Both the position numbers and the translations under genes were made by a program. A stretch of 64,000 nucleotides of DNA from positions 1,207,659 through 1,271,658 of the forward strand of contig CP091278.1 in NCBI GenBank assembly GCA_021650895.1. Reading direction: 5' to 3'. Every line of letters begins with the position of its first letter. Within the stretch, counting starts at the first letter, position 1. Below are positions 1 to 8,163 of this stretch, in pieces. The DNA comes from Candidatus Jettenia sp. Lineage in GTDB: Bacteria; Planctomycetota; Brocadiia; Brocadiales; Brocadiaceae. Below the pieces are notes generated by a model, which had not been told where the DNA came from, did no database searches, and saw only the letters and a program-made list of their open reading frames with translations.

Positions 1-121
1 TAGGAGCTTCTTGTGAAATACGCCTTACCTCACCCCATACATACTTATCGAGCATCAGATCTCCAATAACTAATATCTTAGGAGAACCCAGATTTGAGAT
101 AATATTGAGCAGATTATCCAT
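1..121 (-). CDS. hldE: N-terminus of heptose-7-phosphate kinase (HldE/RfaE1), cut by window edge
   Basis: This is the first 40 codons of a minus-strand gene that runs off the left edge. The translation contains KILVIGDLMLDKYVWGEV followed by RRISQEAP, which matches the N-terminal beta strand and substrate loop of the PfkB-type D-glycero-beta-D-manno-heptose-7-phosphate kinase (HldE kinase domain, RfaE1). The enzyme phosphorylates heptose 7-phosphate at C1 on the route to ADP-heptose for LPS inner core. The ATG at 121 has an AGGAG about 10 bases upstream, which supports the start. It lies 30 bp downstream of the response regulator and is probably in the same operon. Whether the adenylyltransferase half is fused cannot be seen. 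Confidence 0.8.
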   Translation of the reverse strand, partial: MDNLLNIISNLGSPKILVIGDLMLDKYVWGEVRRISQEAP

Positions 122-150
122 CAACGTAAAACTCCTGTAAAAATAATATT

Positions 151-798
151 CTATAAAACTTTGCTATCCTGGTTATTCTTTATTACCGTATCATCAGCTT
201 CTTCATCCAGGAAGTAAGATATTTTGATATTGAGAGAAGAGGATAACTTATCAAGGGTCATAAGGGAGGCTGCTATTTGCCCATTTTCAATCTGAGATAA
301 CAGACTCGGCGACAAACCTGTGCGATCTGCCAATTGCTTCTGAGTAATTTTTTTACTTTTTCTTATAGATTTAAGCTTTTTCCCTACAGAACTTTTGAGC
401 TTATCTTTTGAGCTACCAATAAGGCAATATGTCTTTTGTGCATTATTGAGTGCTTTTCGTAAATCGTTTAAATCGAATGGCTTCTTTAAATAGTCAAATG
501 CATCGAGTTTCATAGTCTCAACCGCAGTCTTAAAAGAAGGATATCCTGTCAGGATAATAACACAAATATTACTGTGTTTCGATTTAATCTCTTTCAGTAA
601 TTCCGTACCACTTATTTGTGGCATCTTCAAATCTAATATAACAATATGGAACCTTTCCTGCTCTAAGGCTGGTAAGGTATCCATCGGTTTTGTTATACCT
701 TTCGTGATGTATCCTTCGTCAGACAGGAATTTAGTTAAATATAAGTTATAGTCTTTATCGTCATCTACAACTAATATCTTTATTCCTCTATCCATCAA
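151..798 (-). CDS. Response regulator with receiver domain and XRE-type helix-turn-helix
   Basis: A 215-residue protein. Residues 6-120 form a CheY-like receiver: acidic pair in ILVVDDDKD, phospho-acceptor Asp in VILDLKMP, the conserved Thr in ILTGYP and the Lys in YLKKPFD. Residues about 138-200 are a Cro/XRE helix-turn-helix (ITQKQLADRTGLSPSLLSQ, then IENG), so the output is DNA binding by a phage-repressor-like fold rather than the usual OmpR, NarL or NtrC type. The start overlaps the end of the upstream kinase gene by 11 bp, which implies translational coupling and makes that kinase the likely phosphodonor. Target genes are unknown; autoregulation or control of the adjacent LPS gene is only a guess. 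Confidence 0.88.
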   Translation of the reverse strand: MMDRGIKILVVDDDKDYNLYLTKFLSDEGYITKGITKPMDTLPALEQERFHIVILDLKMPQISGTELLKEIKSKHSNICVIILTGYPSFKTAVETMKLDAFDYLKKPFDLNDLRKALNNAQKTYCLIGSSKDKLKSSVGKKLKSIRKSKKITQKQLADRTGLSPSLLSQIENGQIAASLMTLDKLSSSLNIKISYFLDEEADDTVIKNNQDSKVL

Positions 799-3151
799 CC
801 GTCACCTTTCCAAAATCTATTGGTAAATTGATATCAAAGGTAGTGCCTCTACCTACCTTACTTTTAACACAAATGGTACCATGATGTCTTTCTATGATTC
901 CGTAGGTAATAGACAATCCGAGTCCCGTCCCTTTCCCTACTTCTTTCGTTGTAAAGAAGGGATCAAAGACTTTCGATAGATGATCTTCAGAAATACCTTC
1001 TCCGGTATCTTTAAAACTAATCGTGATCATCTTTTTATCTTTTTGGACTGTTGTTATTGAAATAGTATCGCCACGTTCTGTAGCATCATCAGCATTAATC
1101 AATAAATTCATAAATACCTGTTGTAATTGTTCTGCAAAACCACTGATCTTTGGTAAAGATGAGGACAGTCTTAAAACGATATTTTTATCTTTTGCAGTAA
1201 ACTGTTCAATAATAAGGGCAACCGTATTCTTTATTAATTCATTGATATGAACAGGTTTTGGCTGCTCATTTCCCTCAAAGTGAGATAATTCCAGCAGGGA
1301 ATCGACGGTTTTCTCTATACGCTTTGTTACTTTTTGCATAGTCTTAAATTCTTTTACGTTTTCCTTCGTAAAGGAGTTATTCCTTTCGAGAAAGCCCTGT
1401 ATCATACCGGAAAGGATAGCAAGGGGTGTGTTGATTTCGTGAGCAACCCCGGCTGCAAGTCTCCCAATTGAGATCAACCTATCTGAGTGTATGAGCTGCT
1501 GTTGAAGCTTTTTCTGTTTTTCTTCCACCTGCTTTTTATTCGTAATATCCTGAATCAACTCCAGTACCTGCACAACTTTTCCATCCTTATCAAAAATAGG
1601 AGAACTAATTACATTACAAAACTTTTTCTTGTGATGGTTATAAATAACCCGCTCGATTTGATTTATTTTTCCTGTCTCAAACACCTTAATCGAAGGACAA
1701 TCTACAGGCGGAGACTGGAGATGACAATAGGTATCGAAACAGGTATGGTTTACTATATTTTTTCCTAAAGGATGATGCTCGATTAACCGTTTATTCGCCC
1801 AGCATATTTTATTATCTTTGTTAATTACAAAAAGATCAGCGCCTATTTCACTCACAATATTATCGAGCTTTTTCTTTTCCTCTTTTAATTCCGTTTCGAG
1901 ATTCTTCCTTTTCGTTATATCCCGAAAGTGTGCCAGCAGATATAAAATATTCCCTTCTTCTTTCACAACAGTCATATCTAATTCCATCACTAAAATCTGT
2001 TGATGTTTACTAATAACTTCAATTTCTGTTGTTGGAATCTTACTGTTGACTGCAAGGGCAAGAAGCTCTGCAACTAATTTTTTTGATGTCTCAGGCAAGA
2101 AATCATAAACGTATTTACCCAAAAGTTCTTCCATTTTGTAGCCAATAATTTCTTCTTCACGCTGGTTTATCGTAAGAATCTTTCCATTAAGATCTATCAT
2201 TACCATAGAATCCGCGGCATGATTAAATAAAGTCTTATAGCGCTCTTCTGATGCTTTAATACGATTAAACAGCTTTGTATTCTCAAGGGCAATGGCAAGC
2301 TGTGGCGCTATTTGCCAGAGATAATAATTACATTGCTCATTAAAACTATTTACCTTTTCACTGCCAAAGGCAATAGCGCCAAGCACCTTTCCTTTATAGG
2401 TAAGGGGAAAGCCACAGCGCGAATGTATTCCTTCTTTATAGAGGACTTTATCCGTCCAAAAACGGACTTTTTTTGTATCATTGACAATAACAGGTTCTCC
2501 TGTTTTAATAATCTCTTCCAAAAGACTGCCAGACATTGGAAAAAATTCACCTTCACCAATCTCACTGAAATTATAGGTTTTTGTTAATGCAAATACCTGG
2601 AACCAGTGTCCTTGTTCATTGGAAATAATTATGCAGGCGCGATCAAATGGTATAACCTTTTTCAACTCACTGCATACCGTTGAAAAGCTTTCCCTTATAT
2701 CAAGACTGGTGGCTATCGTCTTATTGATATTACTAATAATTTCTTTATCTATAAGTGTTTTTTTGAGGCTGGCCTCTAACTGCTGCTTATACAGCGCCTT
2801 TTCAATGGTCTTTTTTAAATAATCCGGATCAAATGGCTTCAGGATATAGTCAACAGTTTCCAGGCACAGGGTATTTATCACCGCCTTTATCTTATTTTGA
2901 TCAATCATAACAAGTATGATGGTATCAGATGAGACTTCTTTAATTTTATTTATAAGCGAGAGTTCACTGACGTCTTGCAACCTTAAGTCAAATAAAATTA
3001 AATCAATTTCATGTTTTTCAAGGATATGAACAGCAGCATCGCTGCCAGATACCACGTAAACATGATATCCATTCTCTTCCAAGAGGCCTTTGAGTGATAC
3101 ACACATCAGCTTATCGTCATCAATGATGAGTATGTTGTGTCTCTTATTCAT
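788..3151 (-). CDS. Histidine kinase with N-terminal receiver, GAF and two PAS domains
   Basis: A 787-residue soluble kinase with no membrane segment. Order seen: receiver domain at about 6-120 (ILIIDDDK, LILFDLRLQDV, LKPFDPDY), GAF domain about 140-295, PAS about 300-420, a second PAS about 425-545, HisKA with the phospho-accepting His near residue 571 in AAGVAHEINTPLAILSG, and a HATPase with N box NLLINADDA and G boxes DTGEGISEDH and GKGTGLGLSITYGII. The second PAS contains several Cys and His residues (HTCFDTYCHLQSPPVDC) that could hold a metal or haem; this is inference. It starts the operon and its 3' end overlaps the receiver-XRE regulator. The N-terminal receiver suggests it is itself an intermediate in a phosphorelay. 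Confidence 0.9.
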   Translation of the reverse strand: MNKRHNILIIDDDKLMCVSLKGLLEENGYHVYVVSGSDAAVHILEKHEIDLILFDLRLQDVSELSLINKIKEVSSDTIILVMIDQNKIKAVINTLCLETVDYILKPFDPDYLKKTIEKALYKQQLEASLKKTLIDKEIISNINKTIATSLDIRESFSTVCSELKKVIPFDRACIIISNEQGHWFQVFALTKTYNFSEIGEGEFFPMSGSLLEEIIKTGEPVIVNDTKKVRFWTDKVLYKEGIHSRCGFPLTYKGKVLGAIAFGSEKVNSFNEQCNYYLWQIAPQLAIALENTKLFNRIKASEERYKTLFNHAADSMVMIDLNGKILTINQREEEIIGYKMEELLGKYVYDFLPETSKKLVAELLALAVNSKIPTTEIEVISKHQQILVMELDMTVVKEEGNILYLLAHFRDITKRKNLETELKEEKKKLDNIVSEIGADLFVINKDNKICWANKRLIEHHPLGKNIVNHTCFDTYCHLQSPPVDCPSIKVFETGKINQIERVIYNHHKKKFCNVISSPIFDKDGKVVQVLELIQDITNKKQVEEKQKKLQQQLIHSDRLISIGRLAAGVAHEINTPLAILSGMIQGFLERNNSFTKENVKEFKTMQKVTKRIEKTVDSLLELSHFEGNEQPKPVHINELIKNTVALIIEQFTAKDKNIVLRLSSSLPKISGFAEQLQQVFMNLLINADDATERGDTISITTVQKDKKMITISFKDTGEGISEDHLSKVFDPFFTTKEVGKGTGLGLSITYGIIERHHGTICVKSKVGRGTTFDINLPIDFGKVTVDG

Positions 3152-3535
3152 TTAAAACGTAGTCCGTGATGTTTATAAATATCGAACTTATGAAAACTTA
3201 TTAATGTCGGCTATCTTAATACCGTAGAAAAACTATGTCAAGCAGAAAGCATGATTGTTCAAGTTACGATATTATGGAATAATCTCTGAATTAAAAACTA
3301 TCTTATAAAAATAAATTATGATATATTTCAAAAGTGTGCCAAATAATAATATTTTAATATAGAAAGAAGGGAAAATATATGAGAAATAAAATTTTTAAAG
3401 TAAAAATGTTGCCTGGCATATCTATTGGAGTGGCTACACTATAACTATAAGTCCAAACTTTTACCTGCTATCTTAAGTCTGAAAAATTTTCCTATTTGCG
3501 GTTACTTCTCAAACCTAACCTATGAGGACATTTTA
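3152..3535. other. Divergent intergenic region with a 21-codon ORF
   Basis: This AT-rich gap lies between the divergent kinase and MBL genes and should hold both promoters; no box is clear enough to name. A 21-codon ORF (3379-3444, plus strand, peptide beginning MRNKIFKVKMLPG) has a purine-rich AAGAAGGGA 7 bases before its ATG. It could be a leader peptide or chance. Confidence 0.3.
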
Positions 3536-4618
3536 ATGATATTCAGACAGTTAAATAAAACATCATGCAAAACCTATCTTATCGGCTCTGAAAAAACAAA
3601 AGAAGTAATTATAGTAGATCCTATCCTAAACCAGATAAAAGAATATATATCCCTTATTAAAAACGAGGGATTAAAACTAACATATGTACTGGATACCCAT
3701 ACACATGCCGACCATATTTCAGGCGCTGGCTCATTGGCAAATCAGATGGGCGCTGTATATGCTATGAACCAAAACGCACCTGTCCGCTGTGTGACTTCTC
3801 ACATTCCAGATGGATTTGATTGCCACCTAAATGATATACCCGTAAAAGTTATGCACACACCTGGTCACACCAAAGATAGCATGTGCCTTATATTTCCAGA
3901 TCGTATTTTAACAGGAGATACATTATTCTTAGACGATGGCGGAGCAGGACGTACTGATTTACCAGGCGGTGATCCGGCTGAACATTGGGAATCCCTCCAA
4001 AAGATTATGAGATTACCTGATCATTTAATTGTCTACCCAGCCCATGAATACCGACGACGAGAGCCGTCAAGCCTGGGTGAACAAAAGAAAAACAATCCCA
4101 ATTTACAACCTCGCACAAAAGATGAGTACATCAAGTGGCTCACCGATATGAAACTAGGACCTGCCGAATGGATGAAAGACGTACTTAAGGCTAACTATGC
4201 CTGCGCTAGTGATCCCAAAGCGGCATGGATCCCGGCAGACACACCAGCCTGCGAGATTAAGGGCACAGGATCTCCGGAAGTGAATGAACAGCCGGTTCCG
4301 ACAATCCCGGCAGCAGAAGTTAAACGCCGTGTAGCGGCGAATCAGCTCAATGATACAATTATTTTGGATGTTCGAGAACCATCAGAACTTACGGGTAAAT
4401 TAGGGGCCATTAAAGGCGCTCTTAATATTCCTGTCGGCCAAATAATGCAAAGGTTAACAGAGTTAGAAAAATTGAAGACAAAAGAAATTATTACGGTGTG
4501 CCGAAGTGGAGGTCGCGCCCACACCGCTGCTACTATCTTATTAAAGAAGGGATTCAAGAAGGTTTTCAACATGAGCGGTGGCATGACGGCCTACCGGCAG
4601 ACAGAAAAGGCAGAGTAG
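3536..4618 (+). CDS. Metallo-beta-lactamase/rhodanese fusion, persulfide dioxygenase-like
   Basis: A 360-residue protein. The N-terminal 240 residues are a glyoxalase II-type metallo-beta-lactamase domain: HTHADHISGAG supplies the metal ligands, followed by MHTPGHTKDSMC, GDTLFLDDGG and the late His in VYPAHEY. This pattern is typical of ETHE1-type persulfide dioxygenases. Residues about 250-355 are a rhodanese domain with active-site Cys in VCRSGGRAHTAA. The fusion would couple sulfur transfer with oxidation of glutathione persulfide or a similar low-molecular-weight persulfide to sulfite. An upstream in-frame start at 3425 is possible, but the ATG at 3536 has GAGG 9 bases upstream and begins exactly where the fold begins (MIFRQLNKTSCKTYLIG). 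The gene stands alone on the plus strand. Confidence 0.88.
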   Translation: MIFRQLNKTSCKTYLIGSEKTKEVIIVDPILNQIKEYISLIKNEGLKLTYVLDTHTHADHISGAGSLANQMGAVYAMNQNAPVRCVTSHIPDGFDCHLNDIPVKVMHTPGHTKDSMCLIFPDRILTGDTLFLDDGGAGRTDLPGGDPAEHWESLQKIMRLPDHLIVYPAHEYRRREPSSLGEQKKNNPNLQPRTKDEYIKWLTDMKLGPAEWMKDVLKANYACASDPKAAWIPADTPACEIKGTGSPEVNEQPVPTIPAAEVKRRVAANQLNDTIILDVREPSELTGKLGAIKGALNIPVGQIMQRLTELEKLKTKEIITVCRSGGRAHTAATILLKKGFKKVFNMSGGMTAYRQTEKAE

Positions 4619-4732
4619 GCCTTTTACATGTCATTTAATCACAAAGGCCGTGGAGGCGAAAGATCGTTAATATGATTATTGAAGAAGTATACCATCAAAA
4701 AGCTGAAAATGGTTGAAAATTTTATGGTATTG

Positions 4733-5791
4733 CTACAAAAATTCGGCAAGTATCCGGCGGGCTTCTTCCGGATCTAATTTGGGTATATTCAATAATTGAA
4801 GATTATCCTGTGCATGTTTAACGGTCTTCATGCCAACCAGTGAAGTTGTTACACTGCGAAGCGAGCGAATAATCTGAATAGCACGAAGAGCAGCGCTATC
4901 CCCAAGATTATCAAGTGACTGAAATGAAAAAATTTTATTTTCTTTTAACACCTGTGTCTGTAATAAAGTAGCGCTAGACATTACCAGAAGGTCTATCTTT
5001 TCTGCAGCATCAAGAATAGTAATCCACTTACCACCGAGTTCCTGATTTTGCTTTACTGCAGCCTCAGGCATATAAATGTTTATCGGAAGCTGAATAATTC
5101 GGAAGTGATGGTGTGATCCTGCAGAGGTTGCTTCAGCCGCATCCAGCACCCGCTTAAGGGAAATTCTGCACGGATTATCGATGTCTAAACGATAACCATC
5201 CCATGTTGCCGTTCCGTACATTCGAATACGTCCCTCCTTCACAAATCTTTCAAGTACATCAAATGCCAGAGAAAGTCTGTGATAAAATTCATCTTGAGAT
5301 ATCTCAGAAAGTTGTAATTCGGGATTATGGATATAGTAAATATCGATGTACTCAACCCCCAAATTTTTCAAACTCATCAAAACACATTCACGGATATATT
5401 CAGGCTTGAGAGAGTGACATCCCATAACAATGTCTGTTCTATTGAGAATACCGGTCTTTAGAAATCGATTTCGGACAAATTCAGAAGGGGCTTCCCCCGA
5501 TTCACTATCAACAGGAATGAATCCGCCTTTTGTAGCAATAATAACTTGCTTGCGAATCTGAGGATCTTTTTTCATGAAACTTTGGATAACCCGCCCAACG
5601 ATTTTTTCACTTCTCATATCCCTGTAATTTATTGCAGTATCTATAACACTGCACCCCAATCCAATAGCCGCAATAATTGCGTGGAAGTAACATGCATCTG
5701 TTTTATCATCCTCTTCTCCCAGGTAAGTACCAATACCAATTGAAGAAAGTTGAGGAACTATCTTGTGTTGTGAAATTTTATGTTCTTGCAT
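4733..5791 (-). CDS. Aldo/keto reductase family oxidoreductase
   Basis: A 352-residue NAD(P)H-dependent oxidoreductase of the aldo/keto reductase (TIM barrel) family. The start IGIGTYLGEEDD, the DTAINYRDMRSE block (catalytic Asp and Tyr), Lys in IIATKGGF and His in IYYIHNPEL supply the expected catalytic tetrad. C-terminal VTTSLVGMKTVKHAQDNL is the usual cofactor-binding end. The substrate cannot be inferred. It is longer than the ~320-residue average because of an insert around residues 95-125. It is convergent with the MBL-rhodanese gene and does not form an obvious operon with the transporter gene to its right. Confidence 0.87.
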   Translation of the reverse strand: MQEHKISQHKIVPQLSSIGIGTYLGEEDDKTDACYFHAIIAAIGLGCSVIDTAINYRDMRSEKIVGRVIQSFMKKDPQIRKQVIIATKGGFIPVDSESGEAPSEFVRNRFLKTGILNRTDIVMGCHSLKPEYIRECVLMSLKNLGVEYIDIYYIHNPELQLSEISQDEFYHRLSLAFDVLERFVKEGRIRMYGTATWDGYRLDIDNPCRISLKRVLDAAEATSAGSHHHFRIIQLPINIYMPEAAVKQNQELGGKWITILDAAEKIDLLVMSSATLLQTQVLKENKIFSFQSLDNLGDSAALRAIQIIRSLRSVTTSLVGMKTVKHAQDNLQLLNIPKLDPEEARRILAEFL

Positions 5792-5907
5792 AATTACAGT
5801 CTTTCATGATTATCATCGCATCAGGGGCACTATAGATAACTTACATAAAAACACTCTTGGCTATTGTTCTCTCATTTACGGCCTCTTTTCATGAAAAAAC
5901 AGGAGTT

Positions 5908-5933
5908 GATGTAGGGCAAGGCTTTAGCCTTGC
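5908..5933. repeat. Short dispersed palindrome (GGCAAGGCTTTAGCCTTGCC family)
   Basis: The hairpin-forming sequence GATGTAGGGCAAGGCTTTAG continuing CCTTGC recurs at 16571-16597. Partial copies occur at 44040 and 44548. It lies downstream of the TauE gene and may also act in transcript ending. Confidence 0.7.
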
Positions 5934-5980
5934 AAAGGTGCAAACCGAAAGGTTTATCTCTTACAAAAATCCTTTTTCAT

Positions 5981-6751
5981 CTACCGAGCAACAAGAAGCT
6001 TTACTACCATTGCAATAACACACATAGTAAGTATCATCCTGATAAACCGTTCACCCTTGCTTACAGCAAAATGGCTGCCAACCAAGGCCCCCAGACCATT
6101 ACCCATCGCTAAGATTAAACCTATCGTCCAATATATCTTGTTATGAACTACAAATACAAGGAGCGAAAACATCGCATTGATGCCGGCAATAAACACCTTG
6201 TGACTATTCGTCTTTACCAGATTTAGTCTACCAAGTATATTGAGAGCCATAATAATGAGGAAACCAACACCTGCTTGAATAAACCCACCATAAACCCCAG
6301 CGAAGAATAAGGAAACCATAATAACTGTGCGCCGTTTCCAACTTAGCTTAGATATATCCTCATGAGAGTAAGTATTGCCATTCTTCCTCTGAATTGGGTT
6401 CCAAAGAATAAGGCCGAGAATGAGTATCATAACGACAGCCAATGTTCTTTTGAAGAGCACATCGGATATTCCTACAGCAAGTTGAGCGCCAATAACAGCC
6501 CCTATCAGGGGAGGACCTGACAATATAAGGCTTGCCTTAAAATCCGAAACACCCTTTCTCCGAAAACCAGCAACTGCGAATATACTCTGAACGGTAATCG
6601 CCAAACGATTCGTTCCATTCGCCACAGATGCCGGTAAACCAAGAAAGATAAGCATCGGCAGGGTAAGAAGCGAACCACCACCTGCAAGTGTATTCATAAA
6701 TCCCGCTGTTACGCCTACAGCAAAGATAACAAAAAATTGCCATATTTCCAT
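5981..6751 (-). CDS. Sulfite exporter TauE/SafE-type membrane protein (DUF81)
   Basis: A 256-residue integral membrane protein with about seven or eight hydrophobic segments. The N-terminal half has the family signature GFMNTLAGGGSLLTLP followed by SVANGTNRLAI, and a second related repeat follows later (AGVYGGFIQAGVGFL, then TNSHKVFIAGINAMF). Family members export sulfite, sulfoacetate or related organosulfur anions across the inner membrane. The nearby persulfide-dioxygenase-like gene would produce sulfite, so a sulfur detoxification link is plausible but unproven. The gene starts 16 bp after the flavoprotein gene upstream, so the two are probably cotranscribed. Confidence 0.88.
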   Translation of the reverse strand: MEIWQFFVIFAVGVTAGFMNTLAGGGSLLTLPMLIFLGLPASVANGTNRLAITVQSIFAVAGFRRKGVSDFKASLILSGPPLIGAVIGAQLAVGISDVLFKRTLAVVMILILGLILWNPIQRKNGNTYSHEDISKLSWKRRTVIMVSLFFAGVYGGFIQAGVGFLIIMALNILGRLNLVKTNSHKVFIAGINAMFSLLVFVVHNKIYWTIGLILAMGNGLGALVGSHFAVSKGERFIRMILTMCVIAMVVKLLVAR

Positions 6752-6766
6752 GTAAATTCAGCATCC

Positions 6767-7816
6767 TTATAATGGCATCAGGTCTCTACCTGCTATTTTA
6801 GAACCTAGCTTCCACGATACTTTCGTCTGCCTTCTTTCCACTTTTGTTAGCTCAGTATAGAGTCCAAGAGCATCAATTCCTGATGTAAAACTCTTGCTTA
6901 TTGCCTCGGCTGCAAACAGGCCTGTAGATAGTGCACAAGAAATTCCCTCGCCAAAGGCATTTAAGAAGCCCGCAGCTTCCCCGACAAGCAGGATATTTCC
7001 CTTTCCCAGATAAAAATTACCTGTCGTACACATATCATTACCCAGACAACTCGCTTCCCGTACTAAATTTTTAAGCGTTAGGCCAAACCTGTCTTTCAAC
7101 ATTTCAGAATATTTCCGAAGGTAAGGATCTATCTTACCACCTTTTCTCACTGCAGTGCCAAAGACTTGTAAACCATTTTTTACATTATACCATGCATACA
7201 CATCGCCATACTGTGATTCCAGAAAACCATGATAAAAGTAAGGATCTAAATCAGAATTACCCTCATAATAATTCTGATACGCAATAAACCATTTTAAGCC
7301 TTTTTCAAACTCTGGTTTAAGTCCAGCCCTGATTACAGACTTACTGCCTTCTGCACTTATTACATACTCGCACGTAATAGGTATCAGTTCATGACTGATT
7401 GTATCGTAGCACTCCAGGATTATAGAATTACCCAAATCTTTAAATCCTTTTAAACAACAGCAATCCCTGACTTCTGCCCCTGAATTTTTAATCAACCAAT
7501 AATCATAGTCTGAACGCCATACGTTTGGTGCGCCGTTGCCGTCCTTATGAAATGGCCAATCTGAGAAATTTTTACTATCAGTCCAGAATCTAACACCCTT
7601 TAAAAGGTTTGGTGTAACGTATACTGATTCAGGAATTTTACCAAAATATTTTTCCGTTATATCCTGTGATCTTTTAAAAATAATACCCGAACATATCTTA
7701 TATCTGGGAAGTTTCTTTTTATCTATCACAAGCACCTTGAATCCTTCATTTACTAAACCTCTGGCTGAAGCTGCGCCAGAAGGACCAGCACCAACAATGA
7801 CAACATCATATTTCAT
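6767..7816 (-). CDS. Geranylgeranyl reductase family FAD-dependent oxidoreductase
   Basis: A 349-residue flavoprotein. The N-terminal Rossmann motif VVIVGAGPSGAASARGL is followed by an acidic strand end (VLVIDKKKLPRYKICSG), where PRYK-C-G is typical of the geranylgeranyl reductase/BchP branch. GNILLVGEAAGFLNAFGEGI is the second FAD motif. Members saturate isoprenoid double bonds (archaeal lipids, menaquinone or chlorophyll side chains) or act on other polyenes. In a planctomycete an isoprenoid quinone or hopanoid-related substrate is possible; this is inference. Next to it on the 3' side is the TauE-type transporter (16 bp gap). Confidence 0.88.
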   Translation of the reverse strand: MKYDVVIVGAGPSGAASARGLVNEGFKVLVIDKKKLPRYKICSGIIFKRSQDITEKYFGKIPESVYVTPNLLKGVRFWTDSKNFSDWPFHKDGNGAPNVWRSDYDYWLIKNSGAEVRDCCCLKGFKDLGNSIILECYDTISHELIPITCEYVISAEGSKSVIRAGLKPEFEKGLKWFIAYQNYYEGNSDLDPYFYHGFLESQYGDVYAWYNVKNGLQVFGTAVRKGGKIDPYLRKYSEMLKDRFGLTLKNLVREASCLGNDMCTTGNFYLGKGNILLVGEAAGFLNAFGEGISCALSTGLFAAEAISKSFTSGIDALGLYTELTKVERRQTKVSWKLGSKIAGRDLMPL

Positions 7817-8163
7817 CTACCAGTAACTCCTAAAATTGTTTTTAAGACGTATGATAACCCTTGCTAAATCGTTTAACATCTGATACATTGGTACGTAATT
7901 TAACAGGCGCAGTTCTCTTTTTTATATTAGTATTCTCTCAATTCTTAAGCTAAAGTCAATGCGCTTTTTCTCACTATTCAAATACATAACCTTAGTTTTA
8001 AGAAATAAAAATTTACATTGATAAACAATAAGAAGTATGCTCGTTTAAGGTGTTATCGTATTATCTTTTAAATTTATTCTTAGAAAAAAGTTTTATCCTG
8101 CCACGATCCTTACTTACATATAAGAAATACAGAAAGAGTACTTTCATTGCTACTTGCTGTGCT
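7817..8163. other. Divergent promoter region
   Basis: An AT-rich gap between a minus-strand flavoprotein and a plus-strand glycosyltransferase. It should contain both promoters. No riboswitch, terminator or repeat is evident. An in-frame GTG at 8050 could extend the glycosyltransferase by 38 residues. Confidence 0.3.
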
